Shown here: one piece after another, positions 34,798 to 44,253 of the stretch
How the letters are laid out: every line of letters begins with the position of its first letter
Position numbering within the stretch: position 1 is the first letter of the stretch
DNA from: Paraburkholderia hiiakae
GTDB lineage: Bacteria > Pseudomonadota > Gammaproteobacteria > Burkholderiales > Burkholderiaceae
NCBI RefSeq assembly: GCF_904848665.1
Contig: NZ_CAJHCQ010000002.1
Coordinates: 372,001 to 436,000 of the forward strand
Length of the DNA: 64,000 nucleotides
Direction: 5' to 3'
The notes under the pieces: model-generated
The model's input: the letters and a program-made list of their open reading frames with translations, nothing else
Told to the model about the DNA's origin: nothing
Database searches by the model: none
Made by a program: the position numbers and the translations under genes

Positions 34798-36051
34798 ATG
34801 CAGCGCTGGGTACAGGGACTGATAATCTGGACACTTCCGTCATCGTCCGGAAGTGCAGCGGTGCGTCCATTCAGTGCCCTCATCATGCTCGTCGGCGTCC
34901 TGCTCGCATCGGCAGGCTATGGCGCGACGTTCCTGTTCTCCATGCGCGTGCACGCTATCGGCGGGAACGACATCAACACCGGCGTGGCGCTCGCGGGCGC
35001 CGCCCTCGGCACCTTCGTGGGCGTCTCGCTTACAGGCTGGGTTGCCCAGCATGTGGGCGCGGCGCGCATGGCGGCGTTGGCGGCGCTTTGCGTGGGCGCG
35101 GGCGTCGTGAGCTTCGCGCTCGTGGAGCACGTGAGCAGCTTCGATGTCGTGCCGGGCTTCCTCGTGGGCTTCGGCTGGGGCGCGTTTTGCCTCGCCGCGC
35201 CCATGGCGCTCGCCGAGCGCACGAACGACGCCGAACGCGGACTCTGGTTCCTGCGCTTCGCCACCATGCAGATGACGGGCATCGGCGCCAGCCCGGCGAT
35301 TGCGGGGTTTGCGATCCGCTTCTGGCGTATGCCGCTTGGCGGCGTGCTCTACGCGATCGGCGGGATGTGCGTGCTGGCGGCCGTGCTGCTCGAACTATTC
35401 GGCCGGCTTGCGCCGCATGTGCGCGCCACTTCCGCGACGCAAGAGCCGGCGTCGCCAGACCCGTGGCTCCTGAAGGTGGGCGTGATCGCCCGCACGCGCG
35501 CGGTGTATCCCATTGTCATCATCGCGCTCGGCGGCTGCGTGTTCTCGGGCCTCATGACATTCCAGATGTCGCTCGTGCAAGGCACCGAGGCGAAAGCGAC
35601 CACCTTCTTCAGCGTGTACACGGTGACGGTCATCGCCACGCGCTGGCTGCTCTCGCGCGTGGTCATCAAGCTGCGCTCCGAAACGGCGACGAAAGTGCTG
35701 CTCACGATGATGGTGCTGGGCAGCGCGGCGATGTTCGTCGTGCCGTTTCACGTGCTGTTTCAATCGGCGGCCGCAGTGCTGCTGGGCACCGGGTACGGGC
35801 TCGCATACCCGATCGTCCAGCTCCAGGCTGTCAACGACTCCGTAGCCGCGCACCGCCGCGCCGCGCTCACGTGGTTCGTCGCGGCGTACTTCGTCGGCGC
35901 CTTCGGGTTTCCGGCCGTCGGCGGCTGGGTGCTGGTGCATGGCGGCCGGGTGGCGCTGCTCGCGCTCATCGCGGCGTGCGGACTCGCGGCGCTCACGCTG
36001 GCCGTCCTGCGCGACAGGCAGCGTGCCGAGACGTTATCGGCAAACGCCTGA
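34798..36051 (+). CDS. MFS transporter
   Basis: A protein of 417 aa with about 12 membrane helices. It has MFS-like loops (GTFVGVSLTGWVAQHVGAAR after helix 2) but no strong subfamily signature. The GGAGGAG ribosome site is a little far from the ATG; a start at MLVGVLLASAGYG is an alternative that removes a 30-residue hydrophilic tail. It is preceded by a LacI-type palindrome and followed 38 bases later by an amidase gene, so transporter and amidase may act on the same compound. Confidence 0.8.
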   Translation: MQRWVQGLIIWTLPSSSGSAAVRPFSALIMLVGVLLASAGYGATFLFSMRVHAIGGNDINTGVALAGAALGTFVGVSLTGWVAQHVGAARMAALAALCVGAGVVSFALVEHVSSFDVVPGFLVGFGWGAFCLAAPMALAERTNDAERGLWFLRFATMQMTGIGASPAIAGFAIRFWRMPLGGVLYAIGGMCVLAAVLLELFGRLAPHVRATSATQEPASPDPWLLKVGVIARTRAVYPIVIIALGGCVFSGLMTFQMSLVQGTEAKATTFFSVYTVTVIATRWLLSRVVIKLRSETATKVLLTMMVLGSAAMFVVPFHVLFQSAAAVLLGTGYGLAYPIVQLQAVNDSVAAHRRAALTWFVAAYFVGAFGFPAVGGWVLVHGGRVALLALIAACGLAALTLAVLRDRQRAETLSANA

Positions 36052-36089
36052 CCGACTCATTCTCAATGTGCTAACGAACCGGAGGGATC

Positions 36090-37490
36090 GTGACTGAACT
36101 ATGGCGTTTAACCGCAACTGAACTCGCCAAGCGGGTTCGCGCGCGCGAGGTGTCCGCACGCGAGGCCGCGAAGGCCGCGCTCGAGCGCCTCGAAGCCGTC
36201 AATCCGCTCATCAACGCGGTGATCGACTATCGGCCCGAATGGGTCTTCCAACAGGCCGACAGGATCGACGCGGCGATCGCGCGCGGCGAAGATCCGGGGC
36301 CGCTGGCGGGCGTGCCCGTCACCACGAAGATCAACATCGACCAGGCGGGCTTCGCCACGACCAACGGCACGCGTCTGCAAAAGGATCTGATCGCGCAGGT
36401 GAACAGCCCTGCCGTCGAGAACCTCGTGCGCGCTGGCGCGGTGCTGCTCGGCCGCACCAATTCGCCGACCTTCGCGCTGCGCTGGTTCACGAGCAACCAG
36501 GTCCACGGGCATACGAAGAACCCGCGCAATGCGTCGCTCACGCCAGGCGGCTCGAGCGGCGGCGCGGCGGCGGCGGTGACGGCCGGCATCGGGCATATCG
36601 CGCTCGGCACCGACATTGGCGGCTCGGTGCGCTACCCCGCGTATGCGTGCGGCGTGCATGGCTTGCGGCCCAGCATCGGGCGTGTGCCGGCGTTCAACGC
36701 GTCGTCGCCCGAGCGGCCGATCGGCGCGCAGATGATGTCGGGCGCGGGCCCGATGGCGCGCACGGTCGAGGACCTGCGCCTCGCGCTCGCGGCGCTTGCG
36801 GCGCCCGACCTGCGCGACCCCTGGTGGGCACCGGCCCCGCTCATCGGACCCGACGTGCCGCGGCGCGCGGCGCTCTGCCTGCGTCCGGGCGGCATGAGCA
36901 TCACGAAGGAAGTGGAGGACGCCTTGCTCGACGCCGGCCGCCGGCTCGCCGACGCAGGCTGGACGGTCGAGCAGATCGACGACGTGCCGCTCTTGCGTGA
37001 CGCCGGCGAAGTGCAGGAGCGCCTGTGGCTCGGCGACGGTTTCCCGGCGCTCGCCGACGCCGTGGCGCGTGACGGCGACCCGGGTGCGCAGGCGGTAGTG
37101 GATGGCGTGCGTGCCAAGGTCGCGGCGATGCCCGAGAACGTGGTGGTGCCGTCGCTGGTACGCCGCACGACGCTCACGCGCGCATGGCGCTTGTTCCTTT
37201 CGGACTATCCCGTGCTGCTGCTTCCGGTTTCGGGCGAACTGCCGTTCCCCGATAACCTCGACATGCAGGGCGCGGCGGGATTCCAGCGCGTGTGGGAAGC
37301 CCAGCTGACCATGCGCGCCTTGCCCGCGATGGGCTTGCCGGGGCTCGTCGTCTCGACGGGCATGGTCAAGGACGTGCCGGTGGGCGTGCAGATCGTCGCC
37401 GGGCACTTCCGCGAGGACCTGTGTCTCCTGGCCGGCAACGCGATCGAAGCGCGCGGCGCGCCGCCTTCGCCCATCGACCCGGCCATGTGA
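36090..37490 (+). CDS. amidase (amidase-signature family)
   Basis: A protein of 466 aa with the Ser-cisSer-Lys triad: Lys80 (VTTKINID), Ser155 in TPGGSSGGAAAA and nucleophile Ser179 in TDIGGSVRYP. It hydrolyses a carboxamide to acid and ammonia. It starts at GTG with GGAGGG before it. It is not GatA, because no gatB or gatC is near and the sequence is of the stand-alone type. It follows an MFS transporter and probably forms an operon with it. Confidence 0.9.
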   Translation: MTELWRLTATELAKRVRAREVSAREAAKAALERLEAVNPLINAVIDYRPEWVFQQADRIDAAIARGEDPGPLAGVPVTTKINIDQAGFATTNGTRLQKDLIAQVNSPAVENLVRAGAVLLGRTNSPTFALRWFTSNQVHGHTKNPRNASLTPGGSSGGAAAAVTAGIGHIALGTDIGGSVRYPAYACGVHGLRPSIGRVPAFNASSPERPIGAQMMSGAGPMARTVEDLRLALAALAAPDLRDPWWAPAPLIGPDVPRRAALCLRPGGMSITKEVEDALLDAGRRLADAGWTVEQIDDVPLLRDAGEVQERLWLGDGFPALADAVARDGDPGAQAVVDGVRAKVAAMPENVVVPSLVRRTTLTRAWRLFLSDYPVLLLPVSGELPFPDNLDMQGAAGFQRVWEAQLTMRALPAMGLPGLVVSTGMVKDVPVGVQIVAGHFREDLCLLAGNAIEARGAPPSPIDPAM

Positions 37491-37548
37491 GCCGGGCAGG
37501 CGCGGCACCTGACCATCCCGTCCGCTTCGACAAATCAGGCGAAGCCCC

Positions 37549-37995
37549 TCAAGTGGGCTTCTTGACCACGGTGTCGTGAGGTGTGAGCGCGTGCCCCTCG
37601 CGGGTCTGCGGAAACATGGAAAGCAACGGCTTGCCCGTTGCTTTGTCGATCAACCACGAATGCCGCTCGCCGCGGTCGAACAAATGGCGCTCGCCCCACT
37701 GCTGAAGGGCGACGATAACGGGGAAGAGGCTTTCCCCTTTCTTTGTTAGTACGTACTCCTGATAGGTCGTGCCATCGGAGGCCGGCCGTGTTTCGAGAAT
37801 GCCAGCCTCGACGAGATGGCTCAAGCGGCCGGACAGAATATTGCGCGCCACGCCCAGATTGCGCTGAATGTCACCGAAGCGGTAAATGCCGTCGAAGACA
37901 TCGCGCAGGATCATCAGCGACCACCGATCGCCGATCACGTCCACCGAGCGCGCGACCGGGCAGGTCTCCTTCTTCATGGATTTGCGGCTTGCCAT
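37549..37995 (-). CDS. HxlR-family transcriptional regulator
   Basis: A protein of 148 aa of the HxlR winged-helix type: CPVARSVDVIGDRWSLMILR near the start (conserved Cys22-like position) and YRFGDIQRNLGVARNILSGR. Members often sense electrophiles or aldehydes through that cysteine. The start at 37995 has GAGGAAAT upstream. It is divergent from the MFS gene at 38115 across a 119-base gap, and an inverted repeat TTCAATC/GATTGAA (38079-38110) there is a candidate site. Confidence 0.9.
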   Translation of the reverse strand: MASRKSMKKETCPVARSVDVIGDRWSLMILRDVFDGIYRFGDIQRNLGVARNILSGRLSHLVEAGILETRPASDGTTYQEYVLTKKGESLFPVIVALQQWGERHLFDRGERHSWLIDKATGKPLLSMFPQTREGHALTPHDTVVKKPT

Positions 37996-38114
37996 GGGGA
38001 TTTCCTCTCTTTGCCAGTGCGCATCGACGAAACGCGTACGCCTCACGTGGTTGCATTTTAAAACCAGTCGACATACTATTCAATCGGTTTTGTTTTGAAA
38101 CTGGATTGAAGCTC

Positions 38115-39359
38115 ATGAACGCGGACCCCATTGCGCTTGCACCGCCGGCCAGCGGCGCTTCCGTCTGGCCGCACGCACCGATGCCGAGCGGCCTCGTACT
38201 ATTGTTCGCGGTGGCTAGCGGCGTGAGTGTCGCCAATGTCTACTATGCGCAGCCTTTGCTGGACGCATTGGCGCGCGACTTCGGGATTACCCGCGCCGCC
38301 GTTGGCGGCGTGGTGACGGCGACGCAGGCCGGTTGCGCGCTGGCGTTGCTGCTGCTCGTGCCGCTGGGCGACAGGGTGGAGCGCCGCCGCCTGATGATCG
38401 CTCAGGTGCTCGCGCTGGTGGGCGCGTTGGGCGTGGTCAGTCTCGCGCGATCCGTAGCGGTGCTGCTGGTTGGCATGCTCGGTGTGGGCATGCTCGGCAC
38501 GGCCATGACGCAGGGTTTGATCGCCTATGCGGCCGCCGCCGCCGCGCCCAACGAGCGCGGGCGTGTGGTGGGCGCAGCGGGCAGTGGCGTGTTCATTGGC
38601 TTGCTGCTGGCTCGCGTGTTCGCCGGTGGCGTGAGCGATCTTGCTGGTTGGCGTGGCGTATATGGCTGTTCCGCCGCCGTCATGCTCGCGCTTGCCGTGC
38701 TGCTGTGGCGTCGGCTTCCCAGACTCGCGCACGGTGCGTCGAGTGCGATGAGTTATGGACAACTGATCGTTTCGATGTTCGCATTGTTGCGCTCGGATCG
38801 CGTGCTGCAGACGCGCGGCGTGCTCGCGCTGCTGATGTTCGCGACGCTCAATATCTTCTGGAGCGCGTTGGTGCTGCCATTGAGCGCGCCGCCCTACCAT
38901 TTTTCTCACACGGCGATCGGGGCCTTCGGCCTGGCCGGGGCGACGGGTGCGCTTGCCGCCGCGCGCGCCGGTCAATGGGCCGACCGGGGTTGGGGCCAGC
39001 GCACCAGTGCTGCCGCGCTGGCGCTCTTGTTGCTGGCGTGGTGGCCGCTCTCAATGCTGGGATACTCTCTATGGATGCTGCTGATTGGCATCGTGCTGCT
39101 CGATCTTGGCGGCCAGGCGCTGCACGTGACCAATCAAAGCCTGATTTTTCGCAGCAACGCGCAACTGCATAGCCGGCTCGTGAGCCTTTACATGCTGTTC
39201 TATGCGGTTGGGAGCGGGGTTGGCGCGATTGGCACGACGGCAACGTATGCCGTGGCGGGCTGGCATGGCGTGTGCAAGCTGGGTGCGGCCGTGAGTATGC
39301 TGGCGCTGGTGTTCTGGGTCGTCACTGTGCGAAGTATGCCGCGCGCGCTCGAACATTGA
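38115..39359 (+). CDS. MFS transporter (drug/arabinose efflux type)
   Basis: A protein of 414 aa with about 12 helices. ANVYYAQPLLDALARDFG and the GDRVERRRLM motif A place it with the YnfM/NepI-like DHA efflux group. It is divergent from HxlR, which probably represses it. It is followed 37 bases later by a PLP-dependent decarboxylase-like gene, so the two may be cotranscribed. Confidence 0.88.
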   Translation: MNADPIALAPPASGASVWPHAPMPSGLVLLFAVASGVSVANVYYAQPLLDALARDFGITRAAVGGVVTATQAGCALALLLLVPLGDRVERRRLMIAQVLALVGALGVVSLARSVAVLLVGMLGVGMLGTAMTQGLIAYAAAAAAPNERGRVVGAAGSGVFIGLLLARVFAGGVSDLAGWRGVYGCSAAVMLALAVLLWRRLPRLAHGASSAMSYGQLIVSMFALLRSDRVLQTRGVLALLMFATLNIFWSALVLPLSAPPYHFSHTAIGAFGLAGATGALAAARAGQWADRGWGQRTSAAALALLLLAWWPLSMLGYSLWMLLIGIVLLDLGGQALHVTNQSLIFRSNAQLHSRLVSLYMLFYAVGSGVGAIGTTATYAVAGWHGVCKLGAAVSMLALVFWVVTVRSMPRALEH

Positions 39360-39396
39360 ACTGACATATGAATGGAAACCGAACCAGGAGGTCTGG

Positions 39397-40761
39397 ATGG
39401 ACGAACTGAAACTGCTGGCGGATGCCGACGCACGCGGCCTGCGCTACGTCGAAGGCAACGCCACGCGGCGTGTTTTCCCTTCGAACGAGGCCATCGCGGC
39501 GCTCGACGCATTCGACGAGTCGCTGCCCGTAAGCGGATTGCCCGCTGAGGACACGCTGTCATTGCTCGACCGTATCGGCTCGCCGGCGACTACGGCCTCG
39601 AACGGCCCGCGCTATTTCGGCTTCGTGATCGGCGCGGCGCTGCCGGCGGCAGCCGCGGTAGAACGGCTCATGCTGGCGTGGGATCAGTGCGCCTCGACGT
39701 TCGACAACTCGCCGGTCGCGGCCACGGTGGAACGCGTCGCGAGCCGCTGGGTGCTGGAAGCGCTCGACCTGCCGCGCGAAAGCGCGGTGGGTTTCGGCAC
39801 CAGCGCCACGGCCTGCACGCTCGGCGCGCTTGCTACCGCCCGGCGCACGCTGCTTGCGCGGCAAGGCTGGGATTTCGACCGCCAGGGGCTGATGGGCGCG
39901 CCCGAGATCAAGGTCGTGATCTCGGAACTCGCCCACATCACGGTGAAGAAGGCGCTGCGCATACTCGGCTTCGGGCTGGATCGCATCGTCTATGCGAGCG
40001 TCGACAACGATGGGCGTGTGGATGCCGCGCGACTCCCGCCGCTCGACGACCGCACGATCCTCTGCCTGCAGGCTGGCGAGGTAAATACCGGCGAATTCGA
40101 CCCTTTCGCGCCGATCATTGCGCGTGCGAAGGAGGCCGGCGCGTGGGTGCATGTCGATGGCGCGTTTGGCCTGTGGGCGCGGACCGCATCGGCGGCTGCG
40201 TTGAGCGCGTTGTGCGAGGGCATCGAAGGGGCGGATAGCTGGACGACCGATGCGCACAAGTGGCTGAATACGCCGTATGACTGCGCGATGGTCATTTGCC
40301 GCGACGCAAAAGCTTTGGCCGTGGCGATGAACAGCGACGCGGCGTATCTGTCCGCGAGTGCGGACGCACAGAAGAACCTCACGCTGGAGTTCTCGCGCCG
40401 CGCGCGCGGCATTCCCGTGTGGGCGGCGCTACGCACGCTGGGCAGGGTCGGTGTCGCGGCCATGATCGAGCGTCATCACGCGCAGGCGCGGCGCATCGGC
40501 GCGGAACTCGCGCGCCTGGGCTACGAGGTGCTCAACCGGGTCGTGCTGAATCAGGTGCTGTTCCGCTGCGAAACAGACGCGCAAACGCAGGCGCTGCGCA
40601 GCGCTGTGCAGGCCTCTGGCGAAACGTGGTTCGGCGGTACGACGTGGCAGGGGCGGCCCGCGTTGCGAATCAGCGTGTCGTCGTGGCGCACGCGGGACGA
40701 GGACGTCGAAGCGCTCGTACAACTGCTGGCATCGCTGCGCGGTGACTCGTGTGCGCCGTAG
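39397..40761 (+). CDS. PLP-dependent decarboxylase-family enzyme
   Basis: A protein of 454 aa of the group II pyridoxal-dependent decarboxylase family. Lys288 in TTDAHKWLN binds the cofactor, with the partner Asp254 in HVDGAFG and the stacking His180 in SELAHITVKKA. GTSATACTLGAL is the phosphate cup. It decarboxylates an amino acid; the substrate is unclear. AGGAGG precedes the ATG. Probable operon with the efflux pump under HxlR. Confidence 0.9.
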   Translation: MDELKLLADADARGLRYVEGNATRRVFPSNEAIAALDAFDESLPVSGLPAEDTLSLLDRIGSPATTASNGPRYFGFVIGAALPAAAAVERLMLAWDQCASTFDNSPVAATVERVASRWVLEALDLPRESAVGFGTSATACTLGALATARRTLLARQGWDFDRQGLMGAPEIKVVISELAHITVKKALRILGFGLDRIVYASVDNDGRVDAARLPPLDDRTILCLQAGEVNTGEFDPFAPIIARAKEAGAWVHVDGAFGLWARTASAAALSALCEGIEGADSWTTDAHKWLNTPYDCAMVICRDAKALAVAMNSDAAYLSASADAQKNLTLEFSRRARGIPVWAALRTLGRVGVAAMIERHHAQARRIGAELARLGYEVLNRVVLNQVLFRCETDAQTQALRSAVQASGETWFGGTTWQGRPALRISVSSWRTRDEDVEALVQLLASLRGDSCAP

Positions 40762-40833
40762 TGGACACCGACGATAGCGTTGCGCGCACAACGAAGGAGG
40801 CAGCATTGCCGAGGACGGTTCACCACCCTCGAC

Positions 40834-41220
40834 TCAACGCAGCAACGCAAAACTCAACGCGATGCCGGCAGCATAAGTGCCGAGTGCGCCGAGAAATCGA
40901 GCGGGATTGGGCTTCGCCATCGAGGGAAACGCGATCAGCCCGACGACGAGGAGGCACCGGCAGAGGGTCGCCGCCACGATCAGCGCGAGCGTTGCAGGCG
41001 AGGGCGAGCGTGCGCCCAGATAGAGAAAGAGCACGGCCAGGAAGGGCACATATTCGGCAGTGTTCGCGTGCGCGCGAACAAACTTGTGCAGCAGGCTAGC
41101 CGGGTCTGGCGCGCAACCCGAGAGCGTGCCTTCGCGAAAGCGCAGCAGGGAAATGGTCACGCCGAGGCCAAACAGCAAAAGACCCAGCACGGCCACGCAG
41201 GCCAGCGCGATTCTGTCCAT
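40834..41220 (-). CDS. MAPEG-family membrane protein
   Basis: A protein of 128 aa with four membrane helices and the MAPEG signature VRAHANTAEYVPFLAVL. Bacterial MAPEG proteins are glutathione-linked membrane proteins or of unknown role. GGAGCC precedes the ATG. It is a single gene convergent with the PLP enzyme. Confidence 0.9.
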   Translation of the reverse strand: MDRIALACVAVLGLLLFGLGVTISLLRFREGTLSGCAPDPASLLHKFVRAHANTAEYVPFLAVLFLYLGARSPSPATLALIVAATLCRCLLVVGLIAFPSMAKPNPARFLGALGTYAAGIALSFALLR

Positions 41221-41264
41221 TAGAGGCTCCTTGGCGAGAGGGGGCGATGCGCTTGCGGTGCGCG

Positions 41265-42548
41265 CTAGCCGATTTCCACGCGGTTGCGTCCGTTGTCCTT
41301 GGCTCGATACAGCGCGAGGTCCGCGCGTTTGACGAGCGGACCCAGGTCGTGCTCGCCCGGAAGGCGCTCGGTCACGCCAATGCTCACCGTAAACAGAACG
41401 GGTTTGCCTAGCCGCCAGGTGTGTTCGAAGTTCTGTTGCTCGATCGCGAGCCGCAACTCTTCGGCTGCCGCCGTTGCCTGCTCGATATCGAAGTCTGGCA
41501 GCGCGGCGACGAACTCTTCGCCGCCCCAGCGGGCAAACACGCCGATCCGGCAGTCGGAGTTCATCACGACCTTGGCCAGGACGCGCAGCACTTCGTCGCC
41601 AATGTCGTGTCCGTAGTTGTCGTTGATCTTCTTGAAGTAATCGATATCGAGAATGAAGACGGAGAGCGTGTTGTCCGACTCCAGAAGCTTGTCAACCGTG
41701 TCAGTGAATTCACGGCGGTTCGGCAGGCCGGTCAACTCGTCGGTTACGGCCTGCTTCTGGAGCAGGTCCATCAATTGAACGCGATCGGTAATATCGCGAA
41801 TCACGGCGGTGAATTCGATCAGCCCGCCAACGTTGATTTTCGAAATCGCGATTTCAACGGGCAATAGCGACCCATCGCGATGGAGCCCATAAACGCGGTT
41901 ACGTTCGTCCATTTGCCGGGAACGCACGGGCGAACGCGCGAACTGGTGGACGTATTGCGAATGATTGGCGCGGTAGCGCTCGGGGAGAAGCTCCGTAATG
42001 GGCTGCCCGAGCATTTCCGTGGCGGAGTAGCCGAACAGGTTCTCGGCGGCACGGTTGAACAGCGTAATGCAATGCTGCTGATCGATCGTGATGATCGCGT
42101 CGTAGGCCGCATCCACGACGGAGCGAAAGCGCGAAGTGCTGACTTCCAGTTCGTGCGTCAGCAGCATTTTCGTCGTGATTTCCAGGCCCGTCACCATGAT
42201 TTCGAGCACGGCGACTCCGCCTTCGGCGTGCCGTATCGGCTTCAACGACAAGCGCCACCAGTGCGTTCCGTCCCTCAGGTCGTAGGCTTGCTCGAGTTCG
42301 CGGGCAACGCCGGATTCAAAGCATTCGGTCAGTTTCTGGCGGAATTCGGTTCTGGCGTAGTTGGGAATGATCGCATCGAACGACGCGGGGAATGACTTGA
42401 TCGCGTTGCGCCTGCCGCCCGTCATCCGCGTGAAATGATCGTTGCAGGCCGAAACGACGAACTGTCCCCGTTCGTCGCGGCCAATCATGGCCACGCTCGC
42501 AGCGATTTCGTCGACGAAATCCCGAATCATGTTTGACCAGTCGGCCAT
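41265..42548 (-). CDS. PAS-PAS-GGDEF diguanylate cyclase
   Basis: A protein of 427 aa. The first PAS-like domain is at residues 10-120, the second at about 130-255 (VVDAAYDAIITIDQ, then LFNRAAENLFGYS), and the GGDEF domain at about 268-427 has the active site ARWGGEEF. It makes cyclic-di-GMP. No membrane helices are seen, so it senses a cytosolic signal or cofactor. The GGEEF core and the TDELTGLPNRR start of the domain suggest an active enzyme. It is monocistronic. Confidence 0.93.
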   Translation of the reverse strand: MADWSNMIRDFVDEIAASVAMIGRDERGQFVVSACNDHFTRMTGGRRNAIKSFPASFDAIIPNYARTEFRQKLTECFESGVARELEQAYDLRDGTHWWRLSLKPIRHAEGGVAVLEIMVTGLEITTKMLLTHELEVSTSRFRSVVDAAYDAIITIDQQHCITLFNRAAENLFGYSATEMLGQPITELLPERYRANHSQYVHQFARSPVRSRQMDERNRVYGLHRDGSLLPVEIAISKINVGGLIEFTAVIRDITDRVQLMDLLQKQAVTDELTGLPNRREFTDTVDKLLESDNTLSVFILDIDYFKKINDNYGHDIGDEVLRVLAKVVMNSDCRIGVFARWGGEEFVAALPDFDIEQATAAAEELRLAIEQQNFEHTWRLGKPVLFTVSIGVTERLPGEHDLGPLVKRADLALYRAKDNGRNRVEIG

Positions 42549-42802
42549 CGAGCCTCCTTTGCCAGGTAGCCCAATACACTGACAATATAGTAGTCCGCAT
42601 TACACGAGGCGGCAGGGCAATGTCGCGCCGTGCACGTTCTCGAACATGTCGATGTACGCACGCTCTGTGCGGTAGCTCACCAAAGCCGCCCACACTCGTT
42701 ACGAATCTTCTTGATGTCGTGCTGGCGGATATCTACATTGAATTTACGTGCTGGCGGCGAGAGAGTGCAGCGCGAGAACAACCCGAAAATATGAGGAATC
42801 GC

Positions 42803-43192
42803 ATGCGGCGCAAATCTACATGGCTAGGATGGTCCCTGTGCCTTGTCGCCATGCACGCGTTCGGGCAGACCCAGGCTGGCTCCACTGCCCCTTGCGCTAC
42901 CCCGCGCCAGCACGCGGCGACCGAAGCGCGCGTGACTGCTATCACGCAGGGTTTCGACGCGTATCGCATCGGCAACGATTACTCTTCGGCCGACAATCAG
43001 CGGCTCCAGGCGCTGGCCACTGTGCGCCGATGCCAGACGCGCTCGTCGAGCGATCGATGCAGCCGCGAACTCCAGCAGTACACGATTGCCGACCAGCAGT
43101 ACCGGTACGCGGCGCAGAGTATGGACTCGTACAACTCGGCCGCCGCGACGCAACAAAGGGCACGCGCCGCGGAGTTGCCGGTTTGCCGGTAA
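42803..43192 (+). CDS. hypothetical secreted protein
   Basis: A protein of 129 aa: signal peptide MRRKSTWLGWSLCLVAMHAF, then a mature part rich in Gln, Ser, Ala and Arg with four cysteines (CATP, RRCQT, RCSRE, PVCR) and a repetitive helical region. No family is recognised. The start at 42803 is preferred over 42791 because GAGGA lies 5 bases before it. The upstream gap 42549-42802 shows no other gene. Confidence 0.6.
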   Translation: MRRKSTWLGWSLCLVAMHAFGQTQAGSTAPCATPRQHAATEARVTAITQGFDAYRIGNDYSSADNQRLQALATVRRCQTRSSSDRCSRELQQYTIADQQYRYAAQSMDSYNSAAATQQRARAAELPVCR

Positions 43193-43222
43193 CAGCGCGT
43201 TGACCTCGCGTACGCGTTGCAT

Positions 43223-43624
43223 TCACGTTGCGCTGTGCTGTCGCGCCGCCACGACGCCTCCATGCAATTCCACATGCAGCACGACTAGCCACCGGGCAGG
43301 GCAAGCGCTCGACACCCGCACCGCGCGCCCGGGCCGAATGGCGGCCGGCTGAACGAAGCCCGACTCTCGTGCTCGCGACCACGCATGCCGCGCGTCTGAG
43401 CGTATCCAGACGGCAAGCAGCGTACAGCACATGAAACAGAAGAATGCTGTCAGGCCCAGAGCGAAATCCGGGTGATTCGAAAACGCGAAGAACGCGAATG
43501 CCGAAGTCAAAATAGGATTGATCAGCAGAATGAGCGCGCAGACGCGAAGCAACGCTCGCGTTTGCGGGCTAGTGGCACGGACAGCATGGAACATGCGGCG
43601 GATTGGCGTAGAGGGTTTGCGCAT
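43223..43624 (-). CDS. small membrane protein, paralogue of the 44254 gene
   Basis: A protein of about 133 aa with two hydrophobic segments (LLRVCALILLINPILTSAFA and FALGLTAFFCFMCCTLLAVW), then SDARHAWSRARESGF and CPARWLVVLHVEL. These last motifs match the 44254 gene (SDARAAWTAAKKQGF, CPRRWLVVLHLEL), so both belong to one uncharacterised family. The start is uncertain (no clear ribosome site). It lies 20 bases downstream of the USP gene on the same strand and is probably cotranscribed. Confidence 0.6.
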   Translation of the reverse strand: MRKPSTPIRRMFHAVRATSPQTRALLRVCALILLINPILTSAFAFFAFSNHPDFALGLTAFFCFMCCTLLAVWIRSDARHAWSRARESGFVQPAAIRPGRAVRVSSACPARWLVVLHVELHGGVVAARQHSAT

Positions 43625-43644
43625 TTGTCGAGCGTGATGCGCAG

Positions 43645-44037
43645 TCAATGCAACAAGGTCACCGGCACGCTGCAAAGGCGCCTGAGCCTTGAGAGCATCA
43701 TCCATTGGCGCAGGAAGCTGAGATGGCTTGCGTCCACGAGAACGATATCCGCGCCACTGCATTCCACGCAGGCTGCAATGCTGCGTTCTGCGGGCCCCGG
43801 AGCGTGCCGCAGCCGGTACGGCACGCCTGCGTCTTTGAGAATCGCGCAGGTGGCGTCGAGCATGTCGCGTGTGCGCCGTCGCCTGCGTGTGCTCGCGGCG
43901 TGGTTGCTGGCTGCGCGTTGCGTCGTCTCGACGACCTCGACCTCCACCATGCCGCGTTCGGCGAAAAGAAACGCGCTGTGGCGTGCGGCTTCGGCAGCGC
44001 CGTGGTGGTCGAAGACGGGAATGAGGAGTTTCAACAC
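43645..44037 (-). CDS. universal stress protein (UspA-like)
   Basis: A USP-domain protein of about 130 aa: LKLLIPVFDHHGAAEAAR at the N-terminus, VPYRLRHAPGPAERSIA in the middle, and the C-terminal GADIVLVDASHLSFL with VPVTLLH. The usual ATP-binding GxxGxG loop is degenerate. A GTG start at 44037 gives the normal length, but its ribosome site is weak. Strand and frame are supported by the family pattern; a competing frame on the plus strand lacks any. Confidence 0.6.
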   Translation of the reverse strand: MLKLLIPVFDHHGAAEAARHSAFLFAERGMVEVEVVETTQRAASNHAASTRRRRRTRDMLDATCAILKDAGVPYRLRHAPGPAERSIAACVECSGADIVLVDASHLSFLRQWMMLSRLRRLCSVPVTLLH

Positions 44038-44253
44038 GAAGGGGCCTGATAGATTGTGCAACAGAGTGATCGTAGCGAACGGCGTGTAAATAAGCTGTAA
44101 AAGATCGGCCACCGGCGCGTAAATGCGGCGTTTGTTTACGGCATTTTTTCTTGTGCGCGGACGAACGCCACGCCTACACTTGCGCGTCGAATCCGCCCGA
44201 GCAATTGCCATGTTTTGTCACCCGCCGTTCAATCCCGTGGTTCTCCGTTAATC

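Noticed and set aside
38060..38110. Operator candidates between HxlR and the MFS gene (AAACCAG and AAACTGG)
   Set aside because: These two are not inverted copies of each other. Only the 7-base TTCAATC/GATTGAA pair is symmetric, and it is too weak for its own entry.
43472..44089. Plus-strand frame over the USP gene
   Set aside because: No domain is recognisable, whereas the minus strand reads a universal stress protein pattern.
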